Positions 33,525 through 43,290 of a stretch of 64,000 nt of DNA are shown here, in pieces; position 1 is the first letter of the stretch, and each line of letters opens with the position of its first letter. This DNA comes from Streptomyces smaragdinus. Lineage in GTDB: Bacteria; Actinomycetota; Actinomycetes; Streptomycetales; Streptomycetaceae. The DNA is taken from NCBI RefSeq assembly GCF_009604385.1, contig NZ_WEGJ01000005.1, positions 124,001 through 188,000 of the forward strand, in the 5' to 3' direction. Both the position numbers and the translations under genes were made by a program. The notes under the pieces are model-generated. The model did no database searches, was not told the DNA's origin, and saw only the letters and a program-made list of their open reading frames with translations.

Positions 33525-34292
33525 CTAACGGAACGTGGCCTTGCCCGGTCCGTCCTCCACGAAGCTGCGCATCCCGGTCTCCCGGTCCTCGGTGGCGAAC
33601 AGTCCCGCGAACCAGTTCCGCTCGATCGCGAGCCCCGTCTCCAGGTCCGTCTCCAGCCCCGCGTCCACCGACTCCTTCGCCGCGCGCAGCGCGATCGCCG
33701 GCCCCGCGGCCAGCCGCGCCGCCCACGCGTGCGCCTCGGTGTACACCTCGGCGTCCGGCACCACCCGGTCGACCAGGCCCATGGCGAGGGCCTCGGGCGC
33801 CTTGACCATCCGGCCGGTGAAGATCAGGTCCTTGGCCTTCGACGGGCCGATCAGCCGGGGCAGCCGCTGGGTGCCGCCCGCGCCCGGGATCAGGCCGAGC
33901 AGGATCTCCGGCTGGCCCAGGCGCGCCGACTCGCCCGCGAAGCGGACGTCCGCGCACAGCGCGAGCTCGCAGCCGCCGCCCAGCGCGTACCCGGTCACCG
34001 CGGCGACCACCGGCTTGGGGATCTTCGCCACGGCGGTGAACGCGTCCTGCAGGCCCCGGGCCCGCGCGACCATCGCCGCGTGGTCCATGACCTGCATCTC
34101 CTTGATGTCGGCACCGGCCGCGAAGACCTTCTCGCCGCCGTACACGACGACCGCGCGGACATCCTCCCGGCGGGTCGCCTCCCCGGCCAGCTCCCGGATC
34201 CTCTCCTGGGTGGCGATGTCGAGCGCGTTCATGGGCGGGCGGTCCAGCCGGATCGTACCGACGCCTTCGGAGACCTCGAGATGTGCAGTCAT
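33525..34292 (-). CDS. Enoyl-CoA hydratase/isomerase family protein
   Basis: A 255-residue crotonase-fold protein from ATG 34292 (MTAHLEVSEGVGTIRLDRPPMNALD). The oxyanion-hole motifs are present: VFAAGADIKEMQVMDHAAM and GYALGGGCELALCADVRFAGESARLGQPE. One expected catalytic Glu lies in LGLIPGAGGTQRLPRL. It probably hydrates short-chain trans-enoyl-CoA in fatty acid or branched amino acid breakdown, but crotonases vary widely in reaction, so substrate is not assigned. It appears monocistronic. Confidence 0.9.
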   Translation of the reverse strand: MTAHLEVSEGVGTIRLDRPPMNALDIATQERIRELAGEATRREDVRAVVVYGGEKVFAAGADIKEMQVMDHAAMVARARGLQDAFTAVAKIPKPVVAAVTGYALGGGCELALCADVRFAGESARLGQPEILLGLIPGAGGTQRLPRLIGPSKAKDLIFTGRMVKAPEALAMGLVDRVVPDAEVYTEAHAWAARLAAGPAIALRAAKESVDAGLETDLETGLAIERNWFAGLFATEDRETGMRSFVEDGPGKATFR

Positions 34293-34354
34293 GCACCAGA
34301 GGTTAGCGGTCACTAACGTCCGCGAGCCCGGTGCGCTTGCTCACACCGGACACG

Positions 34355-34388
34355 ACGAAGCCCGGCACCGCGGGGCGCCGGGCTTCGT
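34355..34388 (-). terminator. 12-bp hairpin after L,D-transpeptidase gene
   Basis: ACGAAGCCCGGC pairs with 34377-34388 around a 10-base loop, 20 bases beyond the transpeptidase stop at 34408. Confidence 0.7.
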
Positions 34389-34407
34389 TACGGTCGGTCG
34401 GGGGCGG

Positions 34408-35676
34408 TCAGCTCTGCGGAGCCGTCCACTCGTCCCACGACAGGTTCCAGCCGTTCAGACCGTTGTCGGGCTGGACCGTCTTCTCCTCGGAGTTCTTCAC
34501 GACCACCACGTCGCCGACGATGGAGTTGTTGAAGAACCAGGCCGCCGGCATCGCGTTGTTCCCCGCGCCGCGGACGTCCTGCAGACCCACGCAGCCGTGG
34601 CTGACGTTCGCGGAGCCGAAGGTGGCGGCGGACGCCCAGTAGTTGCCGTGGATGAACGTGCCCGAGTTGGACAGCCGCATAGCGTGCGGCACGTCCTTGA
34701 TGTCGTACTCACCCTTGCCGTCGTCGTCGGTGAAGCCGACGGTGGCGCCGTTCATCCGGGTGACCTTGAGCCGCTCGGTGATCACCATCTGGCCGTTCCA
34801 CGTCGGGTTCGACGGGGCGCCGGAGGTGATCGGCATGGTCTTGATGACCTTGCCGTCGCGCTCGATCGACATCTGGTGCGTCTTGGAGTCGACGGTGCTC
34901 ACCTGACGGCGGCCCACCGTGAAGCTGACGTCCTTGGCCTGCTTGCCGTAGACGCCCTTCTCGGCCTGGACGCCGTCGAGCCGCAGGCTCAGCGTCACCT
35001 TGGTGCCGGCCGCCCAGTAGTCCTCCGGGCGGAAGTCCAGGCGCTGGTTGCCGAACCAGTGGCCCTCGACCTCGACCGGCGGGTCGGCGGTCACGGTGAT
35101 CCCGCTCTCCACCGCCTCACGGTTCTTGATGGCGCGGTTGAAGTTGATCGACACGGGCATGCCCACGCCGACCGTCTGGCCGTTCTCCGGCGTGAAGTAG
35201 CCGATGAAGGTGTTGGCGGGGACGACGGTGGTGAAGCTCGCGGTCTTGGCGGACGCCAGCCCGTCCTTGTCCTTCGCGATGGCGTTGACCTTGTACTTGG
35301 TCTGGGTACGAAGGTTGCCCTTGGGCTGCCACACGGTGTCGCCGGCGCTCAGCTCGCCCTCGACCTCGGTGCCCTTGGAGTCCGTGACCTTGACGGTGAC
35401 GAGCTTGCCCTTGCTGGCGCTGATCTTCAGCGCGCCCTCGGTCGCGACGTTGTCGGTGCCGTCCTTGGGCGAGATCGACACCACGGCCTGCGACTCCTTC
35501 TTCGCGGACGAGCCGCTGCCGCCGCCGGTGCCCGCGCCGTCGCCGGAGTCCGAGTCACTGCCGCCGCACGCGGCGCCCAGCACGAGCACCATCCCGGCGA
35601 GCAGCGCCGTCATGCCCCGTCGTGTCCGTGATCCGCGGCGGGCGGCCCATCCGCCCGCTATTCGATCCCTGTTCAA
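34408..35676 (-). CDS. L,D-transpeptidase lipoprotein with Ig-like domains
   Basis: A 422-residue cell-wall enzyme forming 3-3 crosslinks in peptidoglycan. Lipobox LGAAC puts the lipidated Cys at 37. A Ser/Gly/Asp linker leads to two Ig-like domains (about 60-270, with TFIGYFTPENGQTVGVGMPVS), as in mycobacterial Ldt enzymes. The YkuD domain then ends with HGNYWASAATFGSANVSHGCVGL, with catalytic Cys at about 362. The start is a TTG (35676) behind GGAGAG; the first in-frame ATG at 35613 would leave a poor signal peptide. Beta-lactam-insensitive crosslinking is a family property. Confidence 0.93.
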   Translation of the reverse strand: MNRDRIAGGWAARRGSRTRRGMTALLAGMVLVLGAACGGSDSDSGDGAGTGGGSGSSAKKESQAVVSISPKDGTDNVATEGALKISASKGKLVTVKVTDSKGTEVEGELSAGDTVWQPKGNLRTQTKYKVNAIAKDKDGLASAKTASFTTVVPANTFIGYFTPENGQTVGVGMPVSINFNRAIKNREAVESGITVTADPPVEVEGHWFGNQRLDFRPEDYWAAGTKVTLSLRLDGVQAEKGVYGKQAKDVSFTVGRRQVSTVDSKTHQMSIERDGKVIKTMPITSGAPSNPTWNGQMVITERLKVTRMNGATVGFTDDDGKGEYDIKDVPHAMRLSNSGTFIHGNYWASAATFGSANVSHGCVGLQDVRGAGNNAMPAAWFFNNSIVGDVVVVKNSEEKTVQPDNGLNGWNLSWDEWTAPQS

Positions 35677-36049
35677 AACCGCGCTCTCCCCTCGAGTGCC
35701 CGCCGGTCTGCACCCCCGTGCACACGTACATTCTTCGACTAGATAACCATACGGAAAGAGCGTTCAGGCCCCCGCTGTGTCACCGTTCGGTCCCAAGTCA
35801 CAGGCGTTTCAAGGGAAGCGGGAAACCCACCCGTCACCAGGGGCGCGACGCTCTCCCGGGCGTTCGTACGGGCGCCGGCGGGACCGGCCCGGACCGCAGC
35901 GGTGTTCGGACGCCGCCCGGACGGGCAGAAAAGGTAGGAGGACGGGACACCCCGGAACAGAACCGAAATACAACCGGAACCCAAACGGAACCGGCAGGAG
36001 ACCTCCCGGGGTGCGGACCGAAGCCACCGCGAGCCGCCGGAGGCCCCAC
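35677..36049. other. 373-base intergenic region between divergent ldt and glgX
   Basis: No gene is convincing. The right part has several GGAAC/AACCGG repeats between about 35950 and 36000. It must contain the two divergent promoters, but I could not place them. Confidence 0.4.
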
Positions 36050-38239
36050 GTGTCGAGCGCGCCCGAGGACGTCCGGACCCTGCCGGGAGCGCCGGCCCCG
36101 ACCGCCCTGTGGCCGGGGGACCCGCGGGAGCTCGGCGCCCGCTTTTGCCGCGGCCCCGGCGGCACCGAGGGCACCGGCTTCGCCCTCTGGGCGGGCGGCG
36201 CCGAGGCCGTCGACCTCTGCCTCTTCGACGACGACGGCCGCGAGCGCCGCCTGCCGCTGACCGGCCCCACGGACGAGGTCTGGCACGGCTTCGCCCCGGG
36301 AGTGCGCCCCGGCCACCGCTACGGCTACCGCGTGCACGGCCGCTGGGACCCCTGGACCGGCGCCCGCTGGAACCCGGCGAAGCTGCTGCTCGACCCGTAC
36401 GCCCGGGCCGTCGACGGCGAGTTCCGCCACGCCCCGCAGACCTTCGGCCACGTACTGGGCTGGCCCCAGGCCCACCTCGCCGACACCGTCCGCGACGACC
36501 GCGACTCCGCCCCGTACGTCCCCAGGGGCGTGGTGGTCCGGGACGCGGCGGCCGGCGCGTGGGCCGACCGCCCGGGCACCCCCTGGGCCGACACCGTGCT
36601 CCACGAGCTGCACGTCCGCGGCTTCACCCGGCTCCACCCCGCCGTCCCCGAGCGGCTGCGGGGCACCTACGCCGGGCTGGCCCACCCCGCCGCCACCGGC
36701 CATCTGCGCGCGCTCGGGGTCACGGCCGTGGAACTCCTCCCGGTGCACCAGTTCGCGCCGGAGGGGACGCTGCTGGGGCGCGGGCTGACGAACTACTGGG
36801 GCTACAAATCCGTCGGCTGGTTCGCCCCCCACGCCGGCTACGCGGCCACCGGCACCCGGGGGGAGCAGGTCACCGAGTTCCGCGCGATGGTCCACGCCCT
36901 GCACGCCGCCGGGATCGAGGTGATCCTCGACGTCGTCCACAACCACACCGCCGAGGGCAGCGAGCTCGGCCCCACGTACAGCCTGCGCGGCATCGACAAC
37001 CGCGGCTACTACCGCCTCGCCCCCGACGCCCGCCGCTACGCCGACGTCACCGGCTGCGGCAACACCCTGGACGCCCGGCGGCCGCAGGCGCTGCGGCTGA
37101 TCACCGACAGCCTGCGGTACTGGGTGACCGAGATGGGCGTCGACGGCTTCCGCTTCGACCTCGCCGCCGCCCTGGCCCGCACGGAGCGCGACGTCGACAC
37201 GCTCGCCCCGTTCCTCGCCGCGATCGCCCAGGACCCGGTGCTGCGCCGCGTCAAGCTCATCGCGGAGCCGTGGGACGTGGGCCCCGGGGGCTATCACCTC
37301 GGCGGGTTCCCGCCGCCGTGGTCGGAGTGGAACGACCGCTACCGGGACGCCGTCCGCGACTTCTGGCGCGGCGCGCTGCCCGACGTACGCGACCTCGGCT
37401 ACCGGCTGACCGGCTCCTCCGACCTGCACGACCGGGCCGGGCGCCGCCCGCGGGCATCCGTGAACTTCGTCACGGCCCACGACGGCTTCACGCTGCGCGA
37501 CCTGGTCTCGTACGAGCACAAGCGCAACGCCGCCAACGGCGAGGGCAACCGCGACGGCACCGACGACAACCGGGCCTGGAACTGCGGCCACGAGGGCGAG
37601 ACGGACGACCCCGCGGTCAACGCCCTGCGCCGGCGGCAGATCCGCAATCTGCTCGCCACGCTGCTGCTGTCCACCGGGGTGCCGATGCTGACGGCGGGCG
37701 ACGAGATGGGGCGGACGCAGCGCGGCAACAACAACGCGTACTGCCAGGACAACGAGGTCAGCTGGGTGGACTGGTCGCTGCTTCGCGATCCGGCCTGGCG
37801 CCCGGTGCGGCGGCTGGCCGCCCGGCTGATCGCCCTGCGCCGGGCCCATCCCGTGCTGCGCCGGGACGCCTTCTTCTCCGGACGGCCGCAGGAGGGCGTG
37901 CGGGATCTGGCCTGGTTCACCCCGGCTGGATGTGAAATGAGCGAATCGGACTGGTTTGCCCCGACAGTCGCGTTCGGTATGTACCTCTCCGGCCGGGACC
38001 TCCCGCAGTGCGACCCCCGCGGCCGTCCGGTATCCGGCGACAGCTTCCTCGTGCTGTGCCACGCGGGTGCCGGGCCGGTGGAGTTCGTGCTGCCGGGAGA
38101 GCCGTGGGCCAGGGCGTACGAACTGGTCGTGGACACCTCCCGCGAGGACCAGTCGGCGGCCCCCGGGACCCGGCATCCGGGCGGCGGGCCGATCGCCGTG
38201 CCGGAGCGGTCCGTTCTGGTGCTGCGGGCCCTGCTGTAA
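36050..38239 (+). CDS. glgX: Glycogen debranching enzyme GlgX
   Basis: A 729-residue GH13 enzyme (isoamylase type) that cleaves alpha-1,6 branches of glycogen or limit dextrin. GTG 36050 follows GGAGG; the frame extends upstream but without homology. An N-terminal CBM48 is at about 20-110 and the barrel follows: VLHELHVRGFTRLHP, VILDVVHNHTAEG, GVDGFRFDLAAAL with the nucleophile Asp, LIAEPWDVGPGGYHLGGFP with acid Glu, and FVTAHDGFTLRDLVSYEHK. The C-terminal beta domain is complete. It remains intact although the GlgE-pathway operon nearby is destroyed. Confidence 0.95.
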   Translation: MSSAPEDVRTLPGAPAPTALWPGDPRELGARFCRGPGGTEGTGFALWAGGAEAVDLCLFDDDGRERRLPLTGPTDEVWHGFAPGVRPGHRYGYRVHGRWDPWTGARWNPAKLLLDPYARAVDGEFRHAPQTFGHVLGWPQAHLADTVRDDRDSAPYVPRGVVVRDAAAGAWADRPGTPWADTVLHELHVRGFTRLHPAVPERLRGTYAGLAHPAATGHLRALGVTAVELLPVHQFAPEGTLLGRGLTNYWGYKSVGWFAPHAGYAATGTRGEQVTEFRAMVHALHAAGIEVILDVVHNHTAEGSELGPTYSLRGIDNRGYYRLAPDARRYADVTGCGNTLDARRPQALRLITDSLRYWVTEMGVDGFRFDLAAALARTERDVDTLAPFLAAIAQDPVLRRVKLIAEPWDVGPGGYHLGGFPPPWSEWNDRYRDAVRDFWRGALPDVRDLGYRLTGSSDLHDRAGRRPRASVNFVTAHDGFTLRDLVSYEHKRNAANGEGNRDGTDDNRAWNCGHEGETDDPAVNALRRRQIRNLLATLLLSTGVPMLTAGDEMGRTQRGNNNAYCQDNEVSWVDWSLLRDPAWRPVRRLAARLIALRRAHPVLRRDAFFSGRPQEGVRDLAWFTPAGCEMSESDWFAPTVAFGMYLSGRDLPQCDPRGRPVSGDSFLVLCHAGAGPVEFVLPGEPWARAYELVVDTSREDQSAAPGTRHPGGGPIAVPERSVLVLRALL

Positions 38240-38283
38240 AGGATTTGCGTGAACCCTGTGGTCAGGGCAAGCATGTCGTCCAA

Positions 38284-39558
38284 ATGACAAGTACCTCCCG
38301 GGACAAAACGCACATAGCATCCCCGGATCTCCAGGCCCCCCGCGCCGGCCTGTGGTCCCGGGACTTCTCCTTCTTCTTCGCCGCCCGCGGCATCGCCCGC
38401 CTCGGCGACATGATGGCGCCCGTCGCGCTGGCCGCCGGGCTGGTGCAGCAGGGGTACGGGGCCGGGGCGGTCGGCGCCGCGATGGCCTCGATGACCGCCT
38501 GTTTTGCCGGATTCGTCCTCTTCGGTGGGGTGCTCGCGGACCGCTTCGACGCCCGGGGGCTGATGATCGGCTCCGATCTGGTGCGCGTCGTCACCCAGGC
38601 CGTGATGGCGGGACTGTTCTTCGCCGGGGACGTCGTGCTCTGGCAGGTCTGTGTGCTGTCCGCCGTCAACGGGATCTGCGGCGGCCTCTTCCAGCCCGGC
38701 ATCGCCAGCGTGCTGCCCCGTATCGCCCACGACGTACAGGGCGCCAACGGCGCGGTGCGTACGGTCGAGGCGGTGATGTCGCTGTTCGGCCCCGCCGCCG
38801 CGGGCGCCCTCGTCGGCTTCACCCAGCCGGGCGGGGTGTTCGTCGTGCACGCCGCGACGTACGCGCTGAGCGCCGGCTGCCTCACGCTGCTGCGGCTGCC
38901 GCCCCGGCAGGCGCACCCCGAGGCCGCGGTGAAGGAGCGGGCCTCCTTCCGCGCCGATCTGGTCGAGGGCTGGCGGGAGTTCAGCTCGCGCACCTGGATG
39001 TGGGGCGTGATCGTCATCTGGATGGCGGCCTCGGTGCTCTGCTGGGGCCCGACGATCCCGCTGATCGCCACCGAGGTCGTACGCGAGCACGGGCCCGGCG
39101 TGTACGGCCTGATCAACTCGGCCATGGGCGTGGGCGCCGCGATCGGGGCGGTGGCCGCGATGCGGTCCCGTCCGGTCCGGCCGCTGCGGGCCGGGTCGGC
39201 GGCGCTGCTGTGCTGGTGGCTGATGCCGGCGTCGGTGGCGCTGGGCCTGCCCGTGCCGCTGATCGCCGTGGGCAGCGCGCTGTGCGGCATCGCGATGGCG
39301 TTCTGGGGCGTGATGTGGGCGACGGCCATCCAGACCCAGGTCCCGCCCGGGGTGGTCAGCCGGGTGCACGCGTACGACGTGGCCGGATCGCTGGCCATGC
39401 AGCCCGTCGGCCAGGCGCTGGCGGGTCCGGCGTCCGGCCAGTTCGGCACCCGGGAGGTGCTGGCCGCGAACGCCGTGTTCGCCCTCGTCACGGCGGTGGC
39501 CCTGCTGTCCGTACGGGCGATCCGCACCCTGCGCCGGGTGGAGCGCGCGGTGGGCTGA
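38284..39558 (+). CDS. MFS transporter
   Basis: A 424-residue protein with about twelve membrane helices. The MFS loop motif GGVLADRFDARGLMIGSDLVR lies between helices 2 and 3, and the second half begins TWMWGVIVIWMAASVLCWGP. It resembles the DHA3/EntS-like exporter group, which usually expels drugs or siderophores. The ATG at 38284 has no strong ribosome site. It starts 45 bases after glgX and 67 bases before an ABC exporter pair, all in one direction. The substrate is unknown. Confidence 0.9.
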   Translation: MTSTSRDKTHIASPDLQAPRAGLWSRDFSFFFAARGIARLGDMMAPVALAAGLVQQGYGAGAVGAAMASMTACFAGFVLFGGVLADRFDARGLMIGSDLVRVVTQAVMAGLFFAGDVVLWQVCVLSAVNGICGGLFQPGIASVLPRIAHDVQGANGAVRTVEAVMSLFGPAAAGALVGFTQPGGVFVVHAATYALSAGCLTLLRLPPRQAHPEAAVKERASFRADLVEGWREFSSRTWMWGVIVIWMAASVLCWGPTIPLIATEVVREHGPGVYGLINSAMGVGAAIGAVAAMRSRPVRPLRAGSAALLCWWLMPASVALGLPVPLIAVGSALCGIAMAFWGVMWATAIQTQVPPGVVSRVHAYDVAGSLAMQPVGQALAGPASGQFGTREVLAANAVFALVTAVALLSVRAIRTLRRVERAVG

Positions 39559-39625
39559 GGGGACGCCGCGTAAGTGGCGAAAACCATGTGGAGCCTGTCG
39601 CTCCCGGACCATAGGGTCGGTCTCG

Positions 39626-41431
39626 ATGCCTGATACAACGAAGGTCGCGGACGCCGACAGATCCGCGGTGCGCTCCCTCCTGCGCCTTTGGCCCTATGTC
39701 CGTCCCGTCCGGACCCGTGTGAGCGTCGCCGCCGGCGTCGCGATCGTCGCGTCCTGCACGGGCCTGCTCATCCCGCTCGTCCTGAAGTGGATCGTGGACG
39801 GTCCCGTCGCCGACCGCGATCCGGCCGGGGTGTGGTTCGGCGGCGGGCTGCTGCTGGCGCTCGGCTTCGGCGAGGCGGCCCTGTTCGGGCTGCGGCGCTG
39901 GCTGGTGGCCCGGCCGCTGGCGGGGGTCGAGGCCGCGATGCGTGCCGACCTCTACCGGCATCTGCAGCGGCTCCCGGTGTCCTTCCACGACCGGTGGGCG
40001 TCGGGGCAGCTGCTGTCGCGCGGTACGACTGACCTGATGCTGCTGCGCATGTTCCTCGCCTTCCCGCTGACGTTCCTGCTGGTCAACGGCGTGACGATCC
40101 TGGTGGGGTTCGCGATCCTGCTGGCCCAGGAGTGGACGCTCGGGCTGATCCTGCTCGGGCCGGTGCTGCCGCTGGTGGTGCTGTGCTCGACGTTCGAGCG
40201 GAAGTTCTCGCTCGCGGCGCGGAAGGCGCAGGACCAGGTCGGCGATCTGACCACCGTGGTCGAGGAGTCGGTGCTCGGCATCCGCGTGATCAAGGGCTTC
40301 GGCCGGCACCGCAGCCAGGCCCGCGCCTTCCACGACCTCGCCCACCGGCTGCGCGGCACCGAGCTGCACAAGGCCCGGCTGCTCGCCGGCATCTGGGCGC
40401 TGATCATGGCGCTGCCGGAGCTCGCCATCGGCGTCGCGCTGATCGTCGGCACCACGCAGGTCGCGGACGGCGAGCTGTCGGCGGGCACCCTGGTGGGCTT
40501 CCTGTCCACCGCCCTCGCGCTGCGCTGGCCGGTGGAGTCCATCGGCTTCCTCCTCGCGATCAGCAACGAGGCCGCGACCGCCGCCGACCGCTACTTCGAG
40601 GTGATGGACGAGCCCGAGGCCGACGCCGGGGACGCCGCTCTCGTCCCGTCGCCCCGCGCGGCGGGCCCCGCCGGCGGGGACGCCGGGCTACGGTTCCACG
40701 ACGTCACGTTCACCTTCCCGGACGCCGACAGCCCCACCCTCGAGGGCATCGACCTGCACATCCGCTCCGGCGAGACGATGGCCCTCGTGGGCGCCACCGG
40801 CAGCGGGAAGACGGCGCTCACCGCCCTCGTACCGCGGCTGCACGAGCTGACCGCCGGGCGCATCACCCTTGACGGGCACGACATCCAGGACATGACGCGC
40901 GACGAGCTGCGCACCCTGGTCGCCGTCGCGTTCGAGGAGCCCACGCTGTTCTCCGCCACCGCCGGGGAGAACGTCCTGATGGGCGCCGACCTCGAGGGCG
41001 CCGCCGGCGACGAGGCGCTGCGCCGCGCGCTGGACGTCGCCCAGGCGGGCTTCGTGGACGACCTCCCCGAGGGCGCCGGCACCCAGGTCGGCGAGCAGGG
41101 CCTCAGCCTCTCCGGCGGCCAGCGCCAACGCCTCGCGCTGGCCCGCGCGATCGTCGGCCGGCCCCGGTTCCTGGTGCTGGACGACCCGCTGTCCGCCCTC
41201 GACGTGCACACCGAGGCCCTGGTCGAGGCGGCGCTGCGGCAGGTCCTCGCCGAGACCACGGCGCTGGTCGTCGCGCACCGCCCGTCGACGGTGCTGCTCG
41301 CCGACCGGGTGGCCCTGCTGTCCGGCGGCCGGATCACCGCGGTCGGCACCCACGAGGAGCTGCTGCACGGCAACGACGAGTACCGCCGGCTGATGTCCGG
41401 CGCCGAGCCGCGGAAGGAACTCGCCCGATGA
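39626..41431 (+). CDS. ABC exporter half-transporter with degenerate Walker B
   Basis: A 601-residue type IV ABC exporter with six helices (residues about 30-320) and a nucleotide domain. Walker A GATGSGKT is near 390, signature LSGGQ near 495, and Walker B FLVLDDPLSALD near 517. The catalytic Glu after Walker B is Asp here. Together with the next gene (4-base ATGA overlap) this fits a heterodimeric exporter in which this subunit carries the non-hydrolysing ATP site, as in TmrAB/BmrCD-type pumps. The substrate is probably a drug, lipid or peptide. Confidence 0.92.
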   Translation: MPDTTKVADADRSAVRSLLRLWPYVRPVRTRVSVAAGVAIVASCTGLLIPLVLKWIVDGPVADRDPAGVWFGGGLLLALGFGEAALFGLRRWLVARPLAGVEAAMRADLYRHLQRLPVSFHDRWASGQLLSRGTTDLMLLRMFLAFPLTFLLVNGVTILVGFAILLAQEWTLGLILLGPVLPLVVLCSTFERKFSLAARKAQDQVGDLTTVVEESVLGIRVIKGFGRHRSQARAFHDLAHRLRGTELHKARLLAGIWALIMALPELAIGVALIVGTTQVADGELSAGTLVGFLSTALALRWPVESIGFLLAISNEAATAADRYFEVMDEPEADAGDAALVPSPRAAGPAGGDAGLRFHDVTFTFPDADSPTLEGIDLHIRSGETMALVGATGSGKTALTALVPRLHELTAGRITLDGHDIQDMTRDELRTLVAVAFEEPTLFSATAGENVLMGADLEGAAGDEALRRALDVAQAGFVDDLPEGAGTQVGEQGLSLSGGQRQRLALARAIVGRPRFLVLDDPLSALDVHTEALVEAALRQVLAETTALVVAHRPSTVLLADRVALLSGGRITAVGTHEELLHGNDEYRRLMSGAEPRKELAR

Positions 41432-43278
41432 CCACCACGGCACCGGAACAGCAGGACGAGAGGGCCGGCGGCGAACCGGCCGGCCACGGGGACCCGTTCG
41501 ACCAGGACGTCCTGCCCGCCCCCCGCGGCGCCTCGCTGAAGCTCCTGCGCTCCCTCCTCGCCCCGCACCGCGGCAGGGTCGTGGTCGCCGCCGTACTGAT
41601 CCTCCTCCAGCAGGCCGCCGTCCAGGCCGGACCGCTGCTGGTGGCCATCGCCATCGACCGGGCCGTGCCCGCGCTGAAGGACGACGACAGCGGCCCGCTC
41701 GTCATGGTCGGCGCCGCCTACCTGCTGTGCGCGCTGGCGTCGGGCGTCCTGCAGTTCGCGTTCGTACGGGCCGCCGCCCGCGTCAACCAGGACGCTCTCC
41801 TCGACCTGCGCGCCCGGATCTTCCGCCACGCGCAGGCCCTCTCCGTCGACTTCCACGACCGCTACACCTCCGGCCGGCTCATCTCGCGCGCCACCAACGA
41901 CGTCGAGGCCCTGCGCGAACTCCTCAGCGAGGGCCTCCAGGAGCTCATCGCGCTGATCCTGGCGACCGTCTACATCGGCGCCATGCTCCTCTATCTGGAC
42001 CTCGGCCTCGGCGCCGCCGCCCTGGCCTCGTTCGTCCCGCTGTATCTGGCGATCCGGCGCTTCCAGAAGCGCTCGATGCGCGTCTACAAGGAGCGCTCCA
42101 CGGCCATCGCCGCCGTGATCGTCAAGTTCGTCGAGACGATGAACGGCATCCGCCCGGTCCAGGCGTTCCGCCGCGAACAGGCCAACGACGGCGGCTTCCA
42201 CCGCCTCAACCGGGTGCACGAGCGTGTCAACGGCGACTCCATCCTGGAGATGGCCCGCTACGTCGTCTCCTCCCGGCTCACCGCCAACGCGGCGATCGCC
42301 GCCATCGTGGTGTGGGGCGCGTACCGGGTCGCCGACGGCGGGCTGGCGCTGGGTGTGCTGGCGGCGGCCGTGCTGTACCTGCGGCGGCTGTACGACCCGA
42401 TCGACCGGCTCGGGATGTTCCTCAACTCCTACCAGTCCGCCGCCGCGTCCCTGGAGAAGATCGCCGGCCTGCTGGCGCAGGTCCCCTCGGTCCCCGAGCC
42501 CGCGGCCCCGGCCGCCCTCGGCGAGCGGCCCGCGGACGTTCCCGGACGCGAGGTCGTGTTCGACGGGGTGAGCTTCGCGTACCGTACGGGCGGCGAGGTG
42601 CTGGCGCCGTTCGACCTGACGATCCCCGCCGGGCAGACCGTGGCCGTCGTCGGCTCGACGGGCGCCGGCAAGTCGACCCTGGCCAAGCTCCTCGCCCGGT
42701 TCTACGACGCTTCCGAGGGCCGGGTGCTGCTGGACGGCACCGATCTGCGGGACGTGGCCGGGGCGGAGCTCCGTCAGAGCGTCGTGCTCGTCACGCAGGA
42801 GGCGTTCCTGTTCTCCGGCACCGTCGCGGAGAACATCGCCCTCGGGCGGCCGGACGCCACCCGCGAGGAGATCGAGGCCGCGGCCCGGGCCATCGGCGCC
42901 CACGAGTTCATCGCCGCGCTCCCCGACGGCTACGACACCGACGTCCGCAAGCGCGGCGGGCGGATCTCGGCGGGGCAGCGCCAGCTGGTGTCATTCGCCC
43001 GGGCGCTGCTCGCCGACCCGGCGGTGCTGATCCTGGACGAGGCGACGAGCTCCCTGGACATCCCCGGCGAACGGGCCGTGCAGCGCGCGATGCACACGGT
43101 GCTGCGCGGGCGCACGGCCGTGGTGATCGCGCACCGGCTGTCGACGGTGGAGATCGCCGACCGGGTGCTGGTGATGGCCCACGGGCGGATCGTCGAGGAC
43201 GGCACCCCGGCCGACCTGATCGCCGACCGGGGGCGGTTCGCGGAGCTGCACCAGGCGTGGCGGGACAGCGTGGTCTGA
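41428..43278 (+). CDS. ABC exporter half-transporter, catalytic partner
   Basis: The product has 616 residues with about 30 extra N-terminal residues before the first helix. The transmembrane part includes VDFHDRYTSGRLISRATNDVEAL. The nucleotide domain has Walker A GSTGAGKST near 409, signature ISAGQ (degenerate from LSGGQ) near 512, and Walker B LILDEATSSLD with intact Glu near 534. The pattern is complementary to its partner: intact Walker B here pairs with the intact LSGGQ there. Confidence 0.93.
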   Translation: MTTTAPEQQDERAGGEPAGHGDPFDQDVLPAPRGASLKLLRSLLAPHRGRVVVAAVLILLQQAAVQAGPLLVAIAIDRAVPALKDDDSGPLVMVGAAYLLCALASGVLQFAFVRAAARVNQDALLDLRARIFRHAQALSVDFHDRYTSGRLISRATNDVEALRELLSEGLQELIALILATVYIGAMLLYLDLGLGAAALASFVPLYLAIRRFQKRSMRVYKERSTAIAAVIVKFVETMNGIRPVQAFRREQANDGGFHRLNRVHERVNGDSILEMARYVVSSRLTANAAIAAIVVWGAYRVADGGLALGVLAAAVLYLRRLYDPIDRLGMFLNSYQSAAASLEKIAGLLAQVPSVPEPAAPAALGERPADVPGREVVFDGVSFAYRTGGEVLAPFDLTIPAGQTVAVVGSTGAGKSTLAKLLARFYDASEGRVLLDGTDLRDVAGAELRQSVVLVTQEAFLFSGTVAENIALGRPDATREEIEAAARAIGAHEFIAALPDGYDTDVRKRGGRISAGQRQLVSFARALLADPAVLILDEATSSLDIPGERAVQRAMHTVLRGRTAVVIAHRLSTVEIADRVLVMAHGRIVEDGTPADLIADRGRFAELHQAWRDSVV

Positions 43279-43290
43279 CCCGCCGCCGGC

